Positions 35,263 to 44,870 of a stretch of DNA of 64,000 nucleotides are shown one piece after another; position 1 is the stretch's first letter; each line of letters opens with the position of its first letter. Source of the DNA: Streptomyces sp. NRRL S-1022 (GTDB lineage Bacteria; Actinomycetota; Actinomycetes; Streptomycetales; Streptomycetaceae); assembly GCF_000720135.1 (NCBI RefSeq), contig NZ_JOIU01000021.1:1-64000 (forward strand), read 5' to 3'. The position numbers and the translations under genes are program-made. The notes under the pieces are model-generated. The model searched no databases. It was not told where the DNA came from and was given only the letters and a program-made list of their open reading frames with translations.

Positions 35263-37287
35263 ATGACAGCGACGACCGACGGAAGCACCGGGGCGACCTT
35301 GCCGTCCCGCGCTGCCGCGGCCAGCGACACCACCCTCATCACCCCCGAGACGGCCGGGGTACAAGAAGCCGCCGCCGGCGCCGCCCGCCGCGCCACCGAC
35401 TTCCTGCTCGCCACGCAGGACGCCCAGGGCTGGTGGAAGGGCGACCTGGAGACCAACGTCACCATGGACGCCGAGGACCTGCTGCTCCGTCAGTTCCTGG
35501 GCATCCTGGACGAAGAGACCGTACGGGCCGCCGCGAAGTTCATCCGCGGCGAGCAGCGCGAGGACGGCACCTGGGCCACCTTCTACGGCGGGCCCGGCGA
35601 ACTGTCCACCACCGTCGAGGCCTACGTCGCCCTGCGCCTGGCCGGCGACGCGCCCGACGCCCCGCACATGGCGAAGGCCTCCGCCTGGGTCCGCGAGCGC
35701 GGGGGCATCGCGGCCGCCCGGGTCTTCACCCGGATCTGGCTCGCCCTGTTCGGCTGGTGGAAGTGGGAGGACCTGCCCGAACTCCCGCCGGAGCTGATCT
35801 ACTTCCCGACCTGGTTCCCGCTCAACATCTACAACTTCGGGTGCTGGGCGCGGCAGACCATCGTGCCGCTCACCATCGTCTCCGCCAAGCGCCCGGTCCG
35901 CCCGGCCCCCTTCGCCCTGGACGAGCTGCACACCGACCCGGCGAACCCGAACCCGCCGCAGCCGCCGGCCCCCGTGGCCAGCTGGGACGGCGTCTTCCAG
36001 CGGCTCGACAAGGTGGTCCGCGGCTACCGCAGGGTCGCCGTGCGCCGGCTCCGCCGGGCCGCGATGAACTCGGCGGCCCGCTGGATCATCGAACGGCAGG
36101 AGAACGACGGCTGCTGGGGCGGCATCCAGCCCCCGGCCGTGTACTCGGTCATCGCCCTGCACCTGCTCGGCTACGACCTGGAGCACCCGGTGCTGCGCGA
36201 GGGCCTCGCCTCGCTGGACCGGTTCGCCGTCTGGCGCGAGGACGGCGCCCGGATGATCGAGGCCTGCCAGTCCCCGGTCTGGGACACCTGTCTGGCCGCC
36301 ATCGCCCTAGTCGACGCCGGTCTCCCCGTCGACCATCCGCAACTGGTCAAGGCGGCCGACTGGATGCTCGGCGAGGAGATCGTCCGGCCCGGCGACTGGG
36401 CCGTACGGCGCCCGCACCTCCCGCCGGGCGGCTGGGCGTTCGAGTTCCACAACGACAACTACCCGGACATCGACGACACCGCCGAGGTCGCCCTCGCGCT
36501 GCGCCGGGTCCGCCACCACGACCCGGAGCGCGTGGACAAGGCCATCGGGCGGGCGGTGCGCTGGAACCTCGGCATGCAGTCGAAGAACGGCGCCTGGGGC
36601 GCCTTCGACGTCGACAACACCAGCCCGTTCCCCAACCGGCTGCCGTTCTGCGACTTCGGCGAGGTCATCGACCCGCCGTCCGCCGACGTCACCGCGCACG
36701 TCGTGGAGATGCTCGCCGCCGAGGGCCTGGCCCACGACCCGCGCACCCGGCGCGGCATCGACTGGCTGCTCGCCGAACAGGAGCCGAACGGCTCGTGGTT
36801 CGGCCGCTGGGGCGTCAACTACATCTACGGCACCGGGTCCGTGGTGCCCGCCCTGACGGCGGCCGGTCTGCCCGGCTCGCACCCGGCGATCCGGCGGGCC
36901 GTGGCCTGGCTGGAGAGCGTCCAGAACGACGACGGCGGCTGGGGCGAGGACCTGCGCTCCTACAAGTACGCCAAGGAATGGAGCGGCCGGGGCGCCTCCA
37001 CCCCCTCGCAGACCGCGTGGGCGCTGATGGCGCTGCTCGCGGCGGGGGAGAAGGAGTCCGAGGCCGTCGAGCGCGGCGTGCGGTGGCTGGCCGGCACCCA
37101 GCGGGCGGACGGCACCTGGGACGAGCCGTACTTCACCGGCACCGGCTTCCCCTGGGACTTCTCCATCAACTACCACCTGTACCGGCAGGTGTTCCCGCTC
37201 ACCGCGCTCGGCCGGTACCTGCACGGCGACCCCTTCGAACGCCGCCTGCTCACCAGGAAGCCGCTGTCCGGGGCCAAGGTGAGCTGA
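35263..37287 (+). CDS. shc: Squalene-hopene cyclase
   Basis: A 674-residue membrane-associated class II triterpene cyclase that converts squalene to hopene and hopanol. The protonating DxDD motif is D402-I-D404-D405 in NYPDIDDTAEV. Several QW repeats are visible, such as QDAQGWWKGDLE, QREDGTWATFYGG, QENDGCWGGIQ, QSKNGAWGAFDVDN, QEPNGSWFGRWG and QNDDGGWGEDL. The C-terminal WDFSINYHLYRQVFPLTALG is conserved. The gene appears intact. AAGGGGAAG precedes the ATG. hpnG starts 2 bp after it. Confidence 0.96.
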   Translation: MTATTDGSTGATLPSRAAAASDTTLITPETAGVQEAAAGAARRATDFLLATQDAQGWWKGDLETNVTMDAEDLLLRQFLGILDEETVRAAAKFIRGEQREDGTWATFYGGPGELSTTVEAYVALRLAGDAPDAPHMAKASAWVRERGGIAAARVFTRIWLALFGWWKWEDLPELPPELIYFPTWFPLNIYNFGCWARQTIVPLTIVSAKRPVRPAPFALDELHTDPANPNPPQPPAPVASWDGVFQRLDKVVRGYRRVAVRRLRRAAMNSAARWIIERQENDGCWGGIQPPAVYSVIALHLLGYDLEHPVLREGLASLDRFAVWREDGARMIEACQSPVWDTCLAAIALVDAGLPVDHPQLVKAADWMLGEEIVRPGDWAVRRPHLPPGGWAFEFHNDNYPDIDDTAEVALALRRVRHHDPERVDKAIGRAVRWNLGMQSKNGAWGAFDVDNTSPFPNRLPFCDFGEVIDPPSADVTAHVVEMLAAEGLAHDPRTRRGIDWLLAEQEPNGSWFGRWGVNYIYGTGSVVPALTAAGLPGSHPAIRRAVAWLESVQNDDGGWGEDLRSYKYAKEWSGRGASTPSQTAWALMALLAAGEKESEAVERGVRWLAGTQRADGTWDEPYFTGTGFPWDFSINYHLYRQVFPLTALGRYLHGDPFERRLLTRKPLSGAKVS

Positions 37288-37288
37288 G

Positions 37289-37930
37289 GTGAGCAACCAG
37301 CCCGCCCCGGCCCCGCTGCTGATCGCCTGCGCGCTCGGCATCGAGCACCTCGCCCTGCGCACAGGCGACCACGGCGGTGCCGGCGGGCCGGTGACCCTCG
37401 TCCGCACGGGCATGGGCCCCCGTGCGGCGGAACGCTCCGTCACCCGGCACCTGGCCGGCCCGGCGGCGGCCGGCGCGGCCGTGCTGGCCACCGGCTTCTG
37501 TGCCGGGCTCGCCCCCGGCATGCACCCCGGCGACCTGGTCGTCGCCGAGGAGACCCGGGACCCGCACGGGACCGTCCCGTGCGTGGGAACCGAACTGCTG
37601 GTCAAGGAACTCGTGCGCCTGCTGCCCGGACGCACGGTCCACACCGGCCCGCTCACCGGCTCCGACCACGTCGTCCGGGGACCCGAGCGGTCCGACCTGC
37701 TCGCCACCGGCGCGATCGCCGTCGACATGGAGTCGGCGGCCACGCTGCTGGCCGCCGTCCGCACGGGCGAACGCCCGGTCGCGGCCGTCCGGGTGGTCGT
37801 GGACGCTCCCGAACACGAACTCGTCCGGATCGGCACGGTGCGCGGCGGGATATCCGCCTTCCGTGTGCTCCGTTCCATCCTTCCCGCATTTTTCGAATGG
37901 CACCGTTCCTTGCTGCTCCCCCGGAGGTGA
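37289..37930 (+). CDS. hpnG: Hopanoid phosphorylase HpnG (nucleoside phosphorylase-like)
   Basis: A 213-residue phosphorylase-superfamily enzyme expected to remove adenine from adenosylhopane and form phosphoribosylhopane. Family segments are VLATGFCAGLAPGMHPGDLVVAEET and the nucleoside-recognition motif AIAVDMESAATLLAA with the conserved MES. FRVLRSILPAFFEWHRSLLLP is a hydrophobic C-terminus. It begins 2 bp after shc and ends 6 bp before hpnH. Confidence 0.9.
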   Translation: MSNQPAPAPLLIACALGIEHLALRTGDHGGAGGPVTLVRTGMGPRAAERSVTRHLAGPAAAGAAVLATGFCAGLAPGMHPGDLVVAEETRDPHGTVPCVGTELLVKELVRLLPGRTVHTGPLTGSDHVVRGPERSDLLATGAIAVDMESAATLLAAVRTGERPVAAVRVVVDAPEHELVRIGTVRGGISAFRVLRSILPAFFEWHRSLLLPRR

Positions 37931-37935
37931 GCCAG

Positions 37936-38958
37936 ATGGCCATGCCGTTGCGCCAGTCCATCAAGGTCGCTACGTACCTGGCTGAACAGAAGCTCCGCAG
38001 GCGGGACAAGTTTCCGCTCATTGTCGAGCTGGAACCCCTGTTCGCCTGCAATCTGAAGTGCGAGGGCTGCGGCAAGATCCAGCACCCGGCCGGTGTGCTC
38101 AAGCAGCGCATGCCGGTCGCCCAGGCGGTGGGCGCGGTGCTGGAGTCCGGTGCGCCGATGGTCTCCATCGCCGGCGGCGAACCGTTGATGCACCCTCAGA
38201 TCGACGAGATCGTGCGGCAGTTGGTGGCGAAGCGGAAGTACGTCTTCCTGTGCACCAACGCGATGCTGCTGCGCAAGAAGATGGACAAGTTCACGCCGTC
38301 GCCCTACTTCGCCTTCGCCGTGCACATCGACGGACTGCGCGAGCGGCACGACGAGTCCGTGGCGAAGGAAGGCGTGTTCGACGAGGCGGTGGCGGCCATC
38401 AAGGAGGCCAAGCGGCGCGGCTTCCGGGTGACCACCAACTCCACCTTCTTCAACACCGACACCCCGCAGACCATCGTCGAGGTGCTCAACTTCCTCAACG
38501 ACGACCTCAAGGTCGACGAGATGATGATCTCGCCCGCCTACGCCTACGAGAAGGCTCCCGACCAGGAGCACTTCCTCGGCGTCGAGCAGACCCGCGAGCT
38601 GTTCAAGAAGGCCTTCGCGGGCGGCAACCGCAAAAAGTGGCGGCTCAACCACTCCCCGCTCTTCCTGGACTTCCTGGAGGGCAAGGTCGACTTCCCGTGC
38701 ACCGCGTGGGCGATCCCCAACTACTCGCTGTTCGGCTGGCAGCGCCCCTGCTACCTGATGAGCGACGGGTACGTGCCGACGTACCGGGAGCTCATCGAGG
38801 AGACCGACTGGGACAAGTACGGCCGGGGCAAGGACCCGCGCTGCGCCAACTGCATGGCGCACTGCGGCTACGAGCCCACCGCCGTCCTCGCCACCATGGG
38901 CTCCCTGAAGGAGTCGCTGCGGGCGATGCGCGAGACCGTCTCCGGAAACCGGGAGTGA
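37936..38958 (+). CDS. hpnH: Adenosylhopane synthase HpnH (radical SAM)
   Basis: A 340-residue radical-SAM enzyme that attaches the 5'-deoxyadenosyl group to hopene, opening the C35 side chain. The iron-sulfur cluster ligands are C38, C42 and C45 in ACNLKCEGC. The SAM contact segment is [12 protein letters not shown]. The C-terminal [15 protein letters not shown], with three cysteines, is typical of HpnH. The N-terminal [20 protein letters not shown] is strongly conserved in the family. AGGTGAGCC precedes the ATG. The gene is full length. Confidence 0.95.
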   Translation: MAMPLRQSIKVATYLAEQKLRRRDKFPLIVELEPLFACNLKCEGCGKIQHPAGVLKQRMPVAQAVGAVLESGAPMVSIAGGEPLMHPQIDEIVRQLVAKRKYVFLCTNAMLLRKKMDKFTPSPYFAFAVHIDGLRERHDESVAKEGVFDEAVAAIKEAKRRGFRVTTNSTFFNTDTPQTIVEVLNFLNDDLKVDEMMISPAYAYEKAPDQEHFLGVEQTRELFKKAFAGGNRKKWRLNHSPLFLDFLEGKVDFPCTAWAIPNYSLFGWQRPCYLMSDGYVPTYRELIEETDWDKYGRGKDPRCANCMAHCGYEPTAVLATMGSLKESLRAMRETVSGNRE

Positions 38959-38962
38959 CCCG

Positions 38963-39732
38963 GTGACCGCCGTTCCCTTGGGCGTTCCCGGGGTACCGGC
39001 CCGTCCGGTCGCGCCGCGGCGCCTGTCGCGGCAGATCCAGGTCGGGCCGGTGGCGGTCGGGGGCGGTGCCCCGGTGTCGGTGCAGTCGATGACGACGACC
39101 CGTACGTCCGACATCGGCGCCACCTTGCAGCAGATCGCGGAACTCACCGCGTCCGGCTGCCAGATCGTCCGCGTCGCCTGCCCCACGCAGGACGACGCGG
39201 ACGCCCTCGCCACCATCGCGAAGAAGTCCCAGATCCCGGTGATCGCGGACATCCACTTCCAGCCGAAGTACGTCTTCGCCGCCATCGAGGCCGGCTGCGC
39301 CGCGGTCCGCGTGAACCCCGGCAACATCAAGCAGTTCGACGACAAGGTCAAGGAGATCGCGCGGCCGAGGAGGTCAAGGTCGGCCTCCAGATCCTCCAGT
39401 CGCTGGGGCTCAGGCAGCGGCGCCTGGAGATCGTCTCCTGCCCGTCCTGCGGCCGGGCCCAGGTGGACGTGTACAAGCTCGCCGAGGAGGTCACCGCGGG
39501 CCTGGACGGCATGGAGGTGCCGCTCCGGGTGGCGGTGATGGGCTGCGTCGTCAACGGCCCGGGCGAGGCCCGCGAGGCCGATCTCGGCGTCGCCTCCGGC
39601 AACGGCAAGGGCCAGATCTTCGTCAAGGGCGAGGTCGTCAAGACCGTCCCCGAGTCGAAGATCGTGGAGACCCTGATCGAGGAGGCGATGAAGCTCGCCG
39701 AGCGGACGAGCCCCGCAGACCAAGTGAGTTGA
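38963..39732 (+). pseudogene. ispG: ispG (HMB-PP synthase) with frame-shifting internal deletion
   Basis: IspG makes HMBPP with a 4Fe-4S cluster. Codons 1-133 (GTG 38963, through [11 protein letters not shown]) match the N-terminal part of the TIM barrel. At about 39361 the good reading switches to the +2 frame and resumes at [20 protein letters not shown], followed by the cluster motif [10 protein letters not shown] and [16 protein letters not shown], to the TGA at 39732. Intact relatives have about 385 codons and this locus has 257, so roughly 385 bp of the barrel are gone and the frame is broken. The first frame runs on as nonsense to 39538. Either a genuine null allele or an assembly error; a housekeeping ispG elsewhere would then be needed. 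Confidence 0.9.
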
Positions 39733-39763
39733 GGCAAGGCACGGACCGAGAGGGGGCCCGAGC

Positions 39764-41698
39764 GTGACCATTCTGGAGAGGATCCGGGAACCACGCGACC
39801 TGAAGGCGCTGTCCGAGGCGGAACTCGGTGCACTGTCCGAGGAGATACGTGAGTTCCTGGTGCACGCGGTGTCGAGGACCGGCGGTCACCTCGGACCCAA
39901 CCTGGGCGTGGTGGAACTGACCGTCGCCCTGCACCGGGTCTTCGAGTCACCGGTCGACCGGATCCTGTGGGACACCGGCCACCAGAGCTACGTGCACAAG
40001 CTGCTGACCGGCCGGCAGGACTTCTCGAAGCTGCGCGGCAAGGGCGGGCTGTCCGGCTACCCCTCGCGCGAGGAGTCCGAGCACGACGTCATCGAGAACA
40101 GCCACGCCTCCACCGCGCTCGGCTGGGCCGACGGCCTCGCCAAGGCCCGCCAGGTGCAGGGGGAGAAGGGCCATGTGGTCGCGGTCATCGGCGACGGCGC
40201 GCTGACCGGCGGCATGGCCTGGGAGGCGCTCAACAACATCGCCGCGGCCAGGGACCGGCCGCTGATCATCGTCGTCAACGACAACGAGCGGTCCTACGCC
40301 CCGACCATCGGCGGCCTCGCCAACCACCTGGCCACCCTGCGCACCACCGACGGCTACGAGAAGTTCCTCGCCTGGGGCAAGGAGGTGCTCCAGCGCACCC
40401 CGGTCGTCGGCACCACCCTCTACGAGTCCCTGCACGGTGCGAAGAAGGGCTTCAAGGACGCCTTCGCCCCCCAGGGCATGTTCGAGGACCTGGGGCTGAA
40501 GTACCTCGGCCCGATCGACGGCCACGACGTCCAGGCCGTGGAGTCCGCGCTGCGCCGCGCGAAACGCTTCCACGGCCCCGTCCTGGTGCACTGCCTCACC
40601 GAGAAGGGCCGCGGTTACGAGCCCGCCCTCGCGCACGAGGAGGACCACTTCCACTCCGTCGGCGTGATGGACCCGCTGACCTGCGCGCCGCTCACCCCGG
40701 CCGGCGGGCCCTCCTGGACCTCGGTGTTCGGCGAGGAGATGGTGCGGATCGGCCAGGAGCGCGCGGACGTCGTGGCGATCACGGCGGCCATGCTGCACCC
40801 GGTGGGCCTCGCCGCCTTCGCCGAACGCTTCCCGGACCGGGTGTGGGACGTGGGCATCGCCGAGCAGCACGCGGCCGTCTCCGCGGCGGGCCTCGCCACC
40901 GGCGGGCTGCACCCGGTCGTCGCCGTCTACGCCACCTTCCTCAACCGCGCCTTCGACCAGCTGCTGATGGACGTCGCCCTGCACCGCTGCGGGGTCACCT
41001 TCGTCCTGGACCGGGCCGGCGTGACCGGCACCGACGGACCCTCGCACAACGGCATGTGGGACATGTCCGTCCTCCAGGTCGTCCCGGGCCTCAGGATCGC
41101 CGCCCCGCGCGACGCCGACCAGCTGCGCGCCCAGCTGCGCGAGGCGGTCGCCGTGGACGACGCGCCCACCCTGGTCCGCTTCCCGAAGGAGTCCGTGGGC
41201 CCGGTCGTCCCGGCGCTCGACCGGGTCGGCGGCATGGACGTCCTGCACCGCGCCGCACGCCCCGAGGTGCTGCTGGTGGCCGTCGGCGTGATGGCCCCGG
41301 TGTGCCTCCGGACCGCCGAGCTGCTCCAGGCGCGCGGCATCGGCTGCACGGTGGTGGACCCGCGCTGGGTCAAGCCCGTCGACCCCGCGCTGCCGGGCCT
41401 CGCGGCCGGGCACCGTCTGGTCGCCGTGGTCGAGGACAACAGCCGGTCGGCGGGCGTCGGTTCGGCGGTGGCGCTGGCCCTGGGGGACGCCGAGGTGGAC
41501 GTGCCGGTACGGCGGTTCGGGATCCCGGAGCAGTTCCTCGCGCACGCCAAGCGCAGCGAGGTGCTGGCCGACATCGGCCTCACACCGGTGGAGATCGCCG
41601 GGCGGATCAGTGCGAGTCTGGCCGTCAAGGACGTCAGAGACGTCAGGGAGGCCGGGGACGTCAAGGACGCCGACGGCACCGTCAAGGAGAGTGAATGA
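39764..41698 (+). CDS. dxs: 1-deoxy-D-xylulose-5-phosphate synthase
   Basis: A 644-residue thiamine-diphosphate transketolase-like enzyme, the first step of the MEP isoprenoid pathway. [14 protein letters not shown] holds the conserved histidine. The TPP/Mg motif is [16 protein letters not shown]. The pyrimidine-binding segment is [17 protein letters not shown]. The C-terminal tail contains an imperfect [17 protein letters not shown] repeat beyond the usual end. GAGAGGGGG precedes the GTG start. It overlaps the aminotransferase start by ATGA. It probably gives the hopanoid operon its own precursor supply. Confidence 0.95.
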   Translation: MTILERIREPRDLKALSEAELGALSEEIREFLVHAVSRTGGHLGPNLGVVELTVALHRVFESPVDRILWDTGHQSYVHKLLTGRQDFSKLRGKGGLSGYPSREESEHDVIENSHASTALGWADGLAKARQVQGEKGHVVAVIGDGALTGGMAWEALNNIAAARDRPLIIVVNDNERSYAPTIGGLANHLATLRTTDGYEKFLAWGKEVLQRTPVVGTTLYESLHGAKKGFKDAFAPQGMFEDLGLKYLGPIDGHDVQAVESALRRAKRFHGPVLVHCLTEKGRGYEPALAHEEDHFHSVGVMDPLTCAPLTPAGGPSWTSVFGEEMVRIGQERADVVAITAAMLHPVGLAAFAERFPDRVWDVGIAEQHAAVSAAGLATGGLHPVVAVYATFLNRAFDQLLMDVALHRCGVTFVLDRAGVTGTDGPSHNGMWDMSVLQVVPGLRIAAPRDADQLRAQLREAVAVDDAPTLVRFPKESVGPVVPALDRVGGMDVLHRAARPEVLLVAVGVMAPVCLRTAELLQARGIGCTVVDPRWVKPVDPALPGLAAGHRLVAVVEDNSRSAGVGSAVALALGDAEVDVPVRRFGIPEQFLAHAKRSEVLADIGLTPVEIAGRISASLAVKDVRDVREAGDVKDADGTVKESE

Positions 41699-43080
41699 CC
41701 ACCGAGTTCGACCTCGGCGCCCTGCTCGCCGAGCGCGGAGCCGAACGCTACGAGCTGCACGCGAAGCACCTCAACCCGCAGCTCCCGCGCATGCTGCACA
41801 CCATCGGCTTCGACAAGGTCTACGAGCGCGCCGAGGGTGCCCACTTCTTCGACGCGGAGGGCAACGACCACCTGGACATGCTCGCCGGGTTCGGGGTGAT
41901 GGGGCTGGGCCGCCACCACCCGGTCGTCCGCAAGGCGCTGCACGACGTCCTGGACCTGGACCTCGCCGACCTCACCCGGTTCGACTGCCAGCCGCTGCCC
42001 GGCCTGCTCGCCGAGCGGCTGCTGGCCCACAGCCCGCACCTGGACCGGGTGTTCTTCGGCAACAGCGGCACCGAGGCGGTCGAGACGGCCCTGAAGTTCG
42101 CCCGCTGCGCCACCGGCAGGCCCCGCGTCCTGTACTGCGACCACGCCTTCCACGGGCTGACCACCGGCTCCCTGTCGGTCAACGGCGAGCGCGGCTTCCG
42201 CGACGGGTTCGCCCCGCTGCTGCCCGACACCGCCGTGCCGCTCGGCGATCTCGACGCGCTGGCCCGGGAGCTGAAGAAGGGCGACGTGGCCGCGCTGATC
42301 GTGGAGCCGATCCAGGGCAAGGGCGTGCACGAGGCGCCGCCCGGCTACCTGCGGGCCGCGCAGGAACTGCTGCACCGGCACAAGGCGCTGCTCATCGCCG
42401 ACGAGGTGCAGACCGGTCTGGGCCGCACCGGCGACTTCTACGCCTACCAGCACGAGGAGGGCGTCGAGCCGGACCTGGTGTGCGTGGCCAAGGCCCTGTC
42501 CGGCGGCTACGTGCCCGTCGGCGCCACCCTCGGCAAGGAGTGGATCTTCAAGAAGGTCTACTCGTCCATGGACCGGGTGCTGGTGCACTCGGCGAGCTTC
42601 GGCGCCAACGCCCAGGCGATGGCGTGCGGGCTCGCCGTGCTGTCGGTCATGGAGAACGAGCAGATCGTCGCGGGGGTGCGCCGGACGGGCGAGCTGCTGA
42701 AGGCCCGGCTCACCGCGCTGATCGACAGGTACGAGCTGCTCGCCGACGTCCGCGGCCGGGGCCTGATGATCGGCATCGAGTTCGGCAAGCCGTCCTCCCT
42801 GAAGCTGCGCAGCCGCTGGACCATGCTCCAGGCGGCCCGCAAGGGCCTGTTCGCGCAGATGGTCGTCGTCCCGCTGCTGCAGAAGCACCGGATCCTCACC
42901 CAGGTCTCCGGGGACCACCTGGAGGTGATCAAGCTGATCCCGCCGCTGGTCGTCGACGAGGCGGACGTGGAGCGGTTCGTGGCAGCCTTCACCGCGGTCA
43001 TGGACGACGCGCACAGTGGCGGCGGGCTGATGTGGGACTTCGGCAAGACCCTGATCAAGCAGGCGGTGGCGAACCGCTGA
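41695..43080 (+). CDS. Class III PLP aminotransferase of the hopanoid operon (aminobacteriohopanetriol type)
   Basis: A 461-residue PLP enzyme of the ornithine/acetylornithine aminotransferase fold. [17 protein letters not shown] and [20 protein letters not shown] carry cofactor contacts, and the PLP lysine is in [15 protein letters not shown]. In hopanoid operons this enzyme is believed to convert ribosylhopane to aminobacteriohopanetriol; that role is inferred from position at the operon end. It is coupled to dxs. The next gene, a regulator, lies 61 bp downstream behind a large operator palindrome. Confidence 0.88.
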   Translation: MTTEFDLGALLAERGAERYELHAKHLNPQLPRMLHTIGFDKVYERAEGAHFFDAEGNDHLDMLAGFGVMGLGRHHPVVRKALHDVLDLDLADLTRFDCQPLPGLLAERLLAHSPHLDRVFFGNSGTEAVETALKFARCATGRPRVLYCDHAFHGLTTGSLSVNGERGFRDGFAPLLPDTAVPLGDLDALARELKKGDVAALIVEPIQGKGVHEAPPGYLRAAQELLHRHKALLIADEVQTGLGRTGDFYAYQHEEGVEPDLVCVAKALSGGYVPVGATLGKEWIFKKVYSSMDRVLVHSASFGANAQAMACGLAVLSVMENEQIVAGVRRTGELLKARLTALIDRYELLADVRGRGLMIGIEFGKPSSLKLRSRWTMLQAARKGLFAQMVVVPLLQKHRILTQVSGDHLEVIKLIPPLVVDEADVERFVAAFTAVMDDAHSGGGLMWDFGKTLIKQAVANR

Positions 43081-43085
43081 CGGAT

Positions 43086-43122
43086 TTTGCCTGTGAGGCA
43101 ACAAAGTTGCCTCACAGGCAAA
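43086..43122. promoter_or_regulatory. Double palindromic operator of the XRE-cupin regulator
   Basis: Perfect 17-base arms, 43086-43102 (TTTGCCTGTGAGGCAAC) and 43106-43122, are separated by AAA. Each arm contains its own shorter palindrome, TTGCCT-NNN-AGGCAA, at 43087-43101 and 43107-43121. The two centres are 20 bp apart, about two helical turns. It lies 20 bp before the regulator gene and directly after the aminotransferase, so it fits an autoregulatory operator for a dimeric HTH protein. Confidence 0.8.
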
Positions 43123-43141
43123 CCTGGGGCTCAATGGAGGC

Positions 43142-43768
43142 ATGAACGCCTCGGACTCCGCGCCGGCGGCCCCGGCCCCGGACGACGGCCTGCCCGCCGT
43201 CGCGCCGCAGCTGCGCGCCCTGCGCCGGCGGACCGGCCTCACGCTGGAGGCCGCGGCCCGCGCCGCCGGGCTCTCGCCGGCTCATCTGTCCCGGCTGGAG
43301 ACCGGGCACCGCCAGCCGTCGCTGCCGATGCTCCTCGCGCTCGCCCGTATCTACGGTACGACCGTCTCCGAGCTGCTCGGCGAGACGGTCGCCGACCGGG
43401 AGGCCATCGTGCGGGCCGCCGACATGGAGCCGACCCGGGCGGGCGGCTGGACGTACGTCCAGGCCGGCGCGCCCGGCCGCGGCATGCAGGCCCTGCGGGT
43501 GCGGGTGCCGTACGGCTCGCAGGGCGACATCGTGCGCGTCCACCCCGGTGAGGAGTGGCTCTACGTCCTGAGCGGACGCCTGCGGCTGCGGCTCGGCGAC
43601 ACCGCGCACCTGCTCGGGCCCGGCGACAGCGCGCACTTCGACTCGCTCACCCCGCACCGCCTCGCCGCCGAGGACCACGACGGCGTGGAGCTGCTGTTCG
43701 TCCACACCCTGCTGCAGAGCCCCACGGCCACGCTGTGCCTGGGGCCGCCGACCGGAGAACTCCCATGA
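43142..43768 (+). CDS. XRE-family regulator with C-terminal cupin domain
   Basis: A 208-residue transcription factor. The N-terminal lambda-repressor-like HTH (about residues 15-75) reads LRALRRRTGLTLEAAARAAG then LSPAHLSRLETGHRQPSLPM. The C-terminal cupin (about 110-190) has HPGEEWLYVLSGRLRLRLGD and LGPGDSAHFDSLTPHRLAAED, which probably binds a small ligand. It should bind the TTGCCT palindromes just upstream and repress itself. ATGGAGG precedes the ATG. A small membrane-protein gene overlaps its stop (ATGA). Confidence 0.9.
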   Translation: MNASDSAPAAPAPDDGLPAVAPQLRALRRRTGLTLEAAARAAGLSPAHLSRLETGHRQPSLPMLLALARIYGTTVSELLGETVADREAIVRAADMEPTRAGGWTYVQAGAPGRGMQALRVRVPYGSQGDIVRVHPGEEWLYVLSGRLRLRLGDTAHLLGPGDSAHFDSLTPHRLAAEDHDGVELLFVHTLLQSPTATLCLGPPTGELP

Positions 43769-43887
43769 GCAATTACGAGACCAAGTTCCCCCGTTCCCTG
43801 TGGGTCCGGCTGATCATCTACATCGCCCTCGGGCACGTCCTGGCCGGGTTCCTCTACCTGCTGTTCGCGGTGGGCGCCAAGGGCTGA
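43765..43887 (+). CDS. Small single-pass membrane protein (DUF6126-like)
   Basis: A 40-residue protein with a short charged N-terminus (MSNYETKFPRSLWVRL) and one membrane helix (IIYIALGHVLAGFLYLLFAVG). The pattern resembles the DUF6126 family that I recall beside XRE-cupin regulators in Streptomyces. Translational coupling to the regulator suggests a shared function, perhaps membrane sensing or modulation of the regulator. Function unknown. Confidence 0.75.
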   Translation: MSNYETKFPRSLWVRLIIYIALGHVLAGFLYLLFAVGAKG

Positions 43888-43901
43888 CACCGGTACCCGG
43901 G

Positions 43902-44699
43902 TCAGTCCAGCAGGCGCTCGCGCAGCCGGCCGCGGGACTCGGCCGACAGGCCCAGGCCCTGTGCGAGGTACGTGTCCACGTCGCCCCAGGTCCCCTCGAT
44001 GCTCGCGAAGGCCGCCTCCAGGTACTCGGCGCGGGCGTCGAAGAGCGGGTCGAGCAGCTCCATCACCTCGGGGGTGTACGCGCTGTCCGCGCTGCCGCTG
44101 CGGCGGACCTTGTAGCGCCGGTGACCGGCGGCCGACTCCAGGTAGTCGGCGACGATCGCGTCCCGCTCGACCCCCAGGGCGAGGAGGGTCACCGCGATCG
44201 AGATCCCGGCGCGGTCCTTGCCGGCCGCGCAGTGCATCAGCGCGGGCACGCTGTCGTCGGAGAGCGCGTGCAGCACCCGGGAGTGCTCGGCGGTGCGCTC
44301 GACGACGATCCTCCGGTAGGAGGCGATCATGCGGGCCGCGCCCTTGCCGTCGTCCAGGATCGCGCGCAGCTGGTCGAGGTCGCCCTCGCGGACCATCTTC
44401 CAGAACTCGGCGCCGTCCGCCGGGTCGCTCAGCGGCAGGTTCACGTTCCGCACGCCGGGCAGCTCGACGTCGGGGCCCTCCAGCTTCTGGTCGGCCGCGT
44501 TGCGGAAGTCGAAGACCGTGTGCAGGCCCAGGGAGGCGAGGAAGGCCGCGTCCTCCTGCGTCGCGTGCGCGAGGTGGCCGCTGCGGAAGAGCACTCCGTG
44601 ACGCACCCGCCGTCCGTCCACGGTCGGCAGCCCGCCGACATCACGGAAATTGCGCACTCCGGCCAGCTCCGGCTCGGTCGACGGGACCTGCTGCGTCAC
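43902..44699 (-). CDS. Tyrosine-protein phosphatase (PTP/IphP-like)
   Basis: A 265-residue cysteine phosphatase. The catalytic P-loop is HCAAGKDRAG (C-x5-R). GVRNFRDVGGLPTVDGRRVR and LFRSGHLAHAT are typical of the IphP/MptpB-like group acting on phosphotyrosine or phosphoinositides. Substrate unknown. The GTG at 44699 follows GGGAGGAG at 7-base spacing. The gene diverges from the GH36 gene and converges on the small membrane protein gene. Confidence 0.9.
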   Translation of the reverse strand: MTQQVPSTEPELAGVRNFRDVGGLPTVDGRRVRHGVLFRSGHLAHATQEDAAFLASLGLHTVFDFRNAADQKLEGPDVELPGVRNVNLPLSDPADGAEFWKMVREGDLDQLRAILDDGKGAARMIASYRRIVVERTAEHSRVLHALSDDSVPALMHCAAGKDRAGISIAVTLLALGVERDAIVADYLESAAGHRRYKVRRSGSADSAYTPEVMELLDPLFDARAEYLEAAFASIEGTWGDVDTYLAQGLGLSAESRGRLRERLLD

Positions 44700-44828
44700 G
44701 GGGGCTCCTCCCGGTCGGTCGCCGCCGTCGCGGCTCGTCGGCGGGCGCTCTGTCGACCATACGGCATCGATTTCCTCGGGCAATGAGTTGTCCACAGGCA
44801 TTGCCAGCGGGATGCGCGCACCTGATGA

Positions 44829-44860
44829 TGTTGGCACTTGCGCGAATCTGTTGGCACTTG
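44829..44860 (+). promoter_or_regulatory. Tandem direct repeat upstream of the GH36 gene
   Basis: TGTTGGCACTTG occurs twice, at 44829-44840 and 44849-44860, exactly 20 bp apart. The second copy ends 10 bp before the alpha-galactosidase ATG. Helically phased repeats at this position suggest an operator or a leader-based control site. It cannot be assigned to a known regulator. Confidence 0.5.
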
Positions 44861-44870
44861 TGAGGTCTCG

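Noticed and set aside
39463..39538. Programmed frameshift as an explanation for the two ispG frames
   Set aside because: No slippery sequence is evident and about a third of the barrel is missing, so a frameshift alone cannot restore the enzyme.
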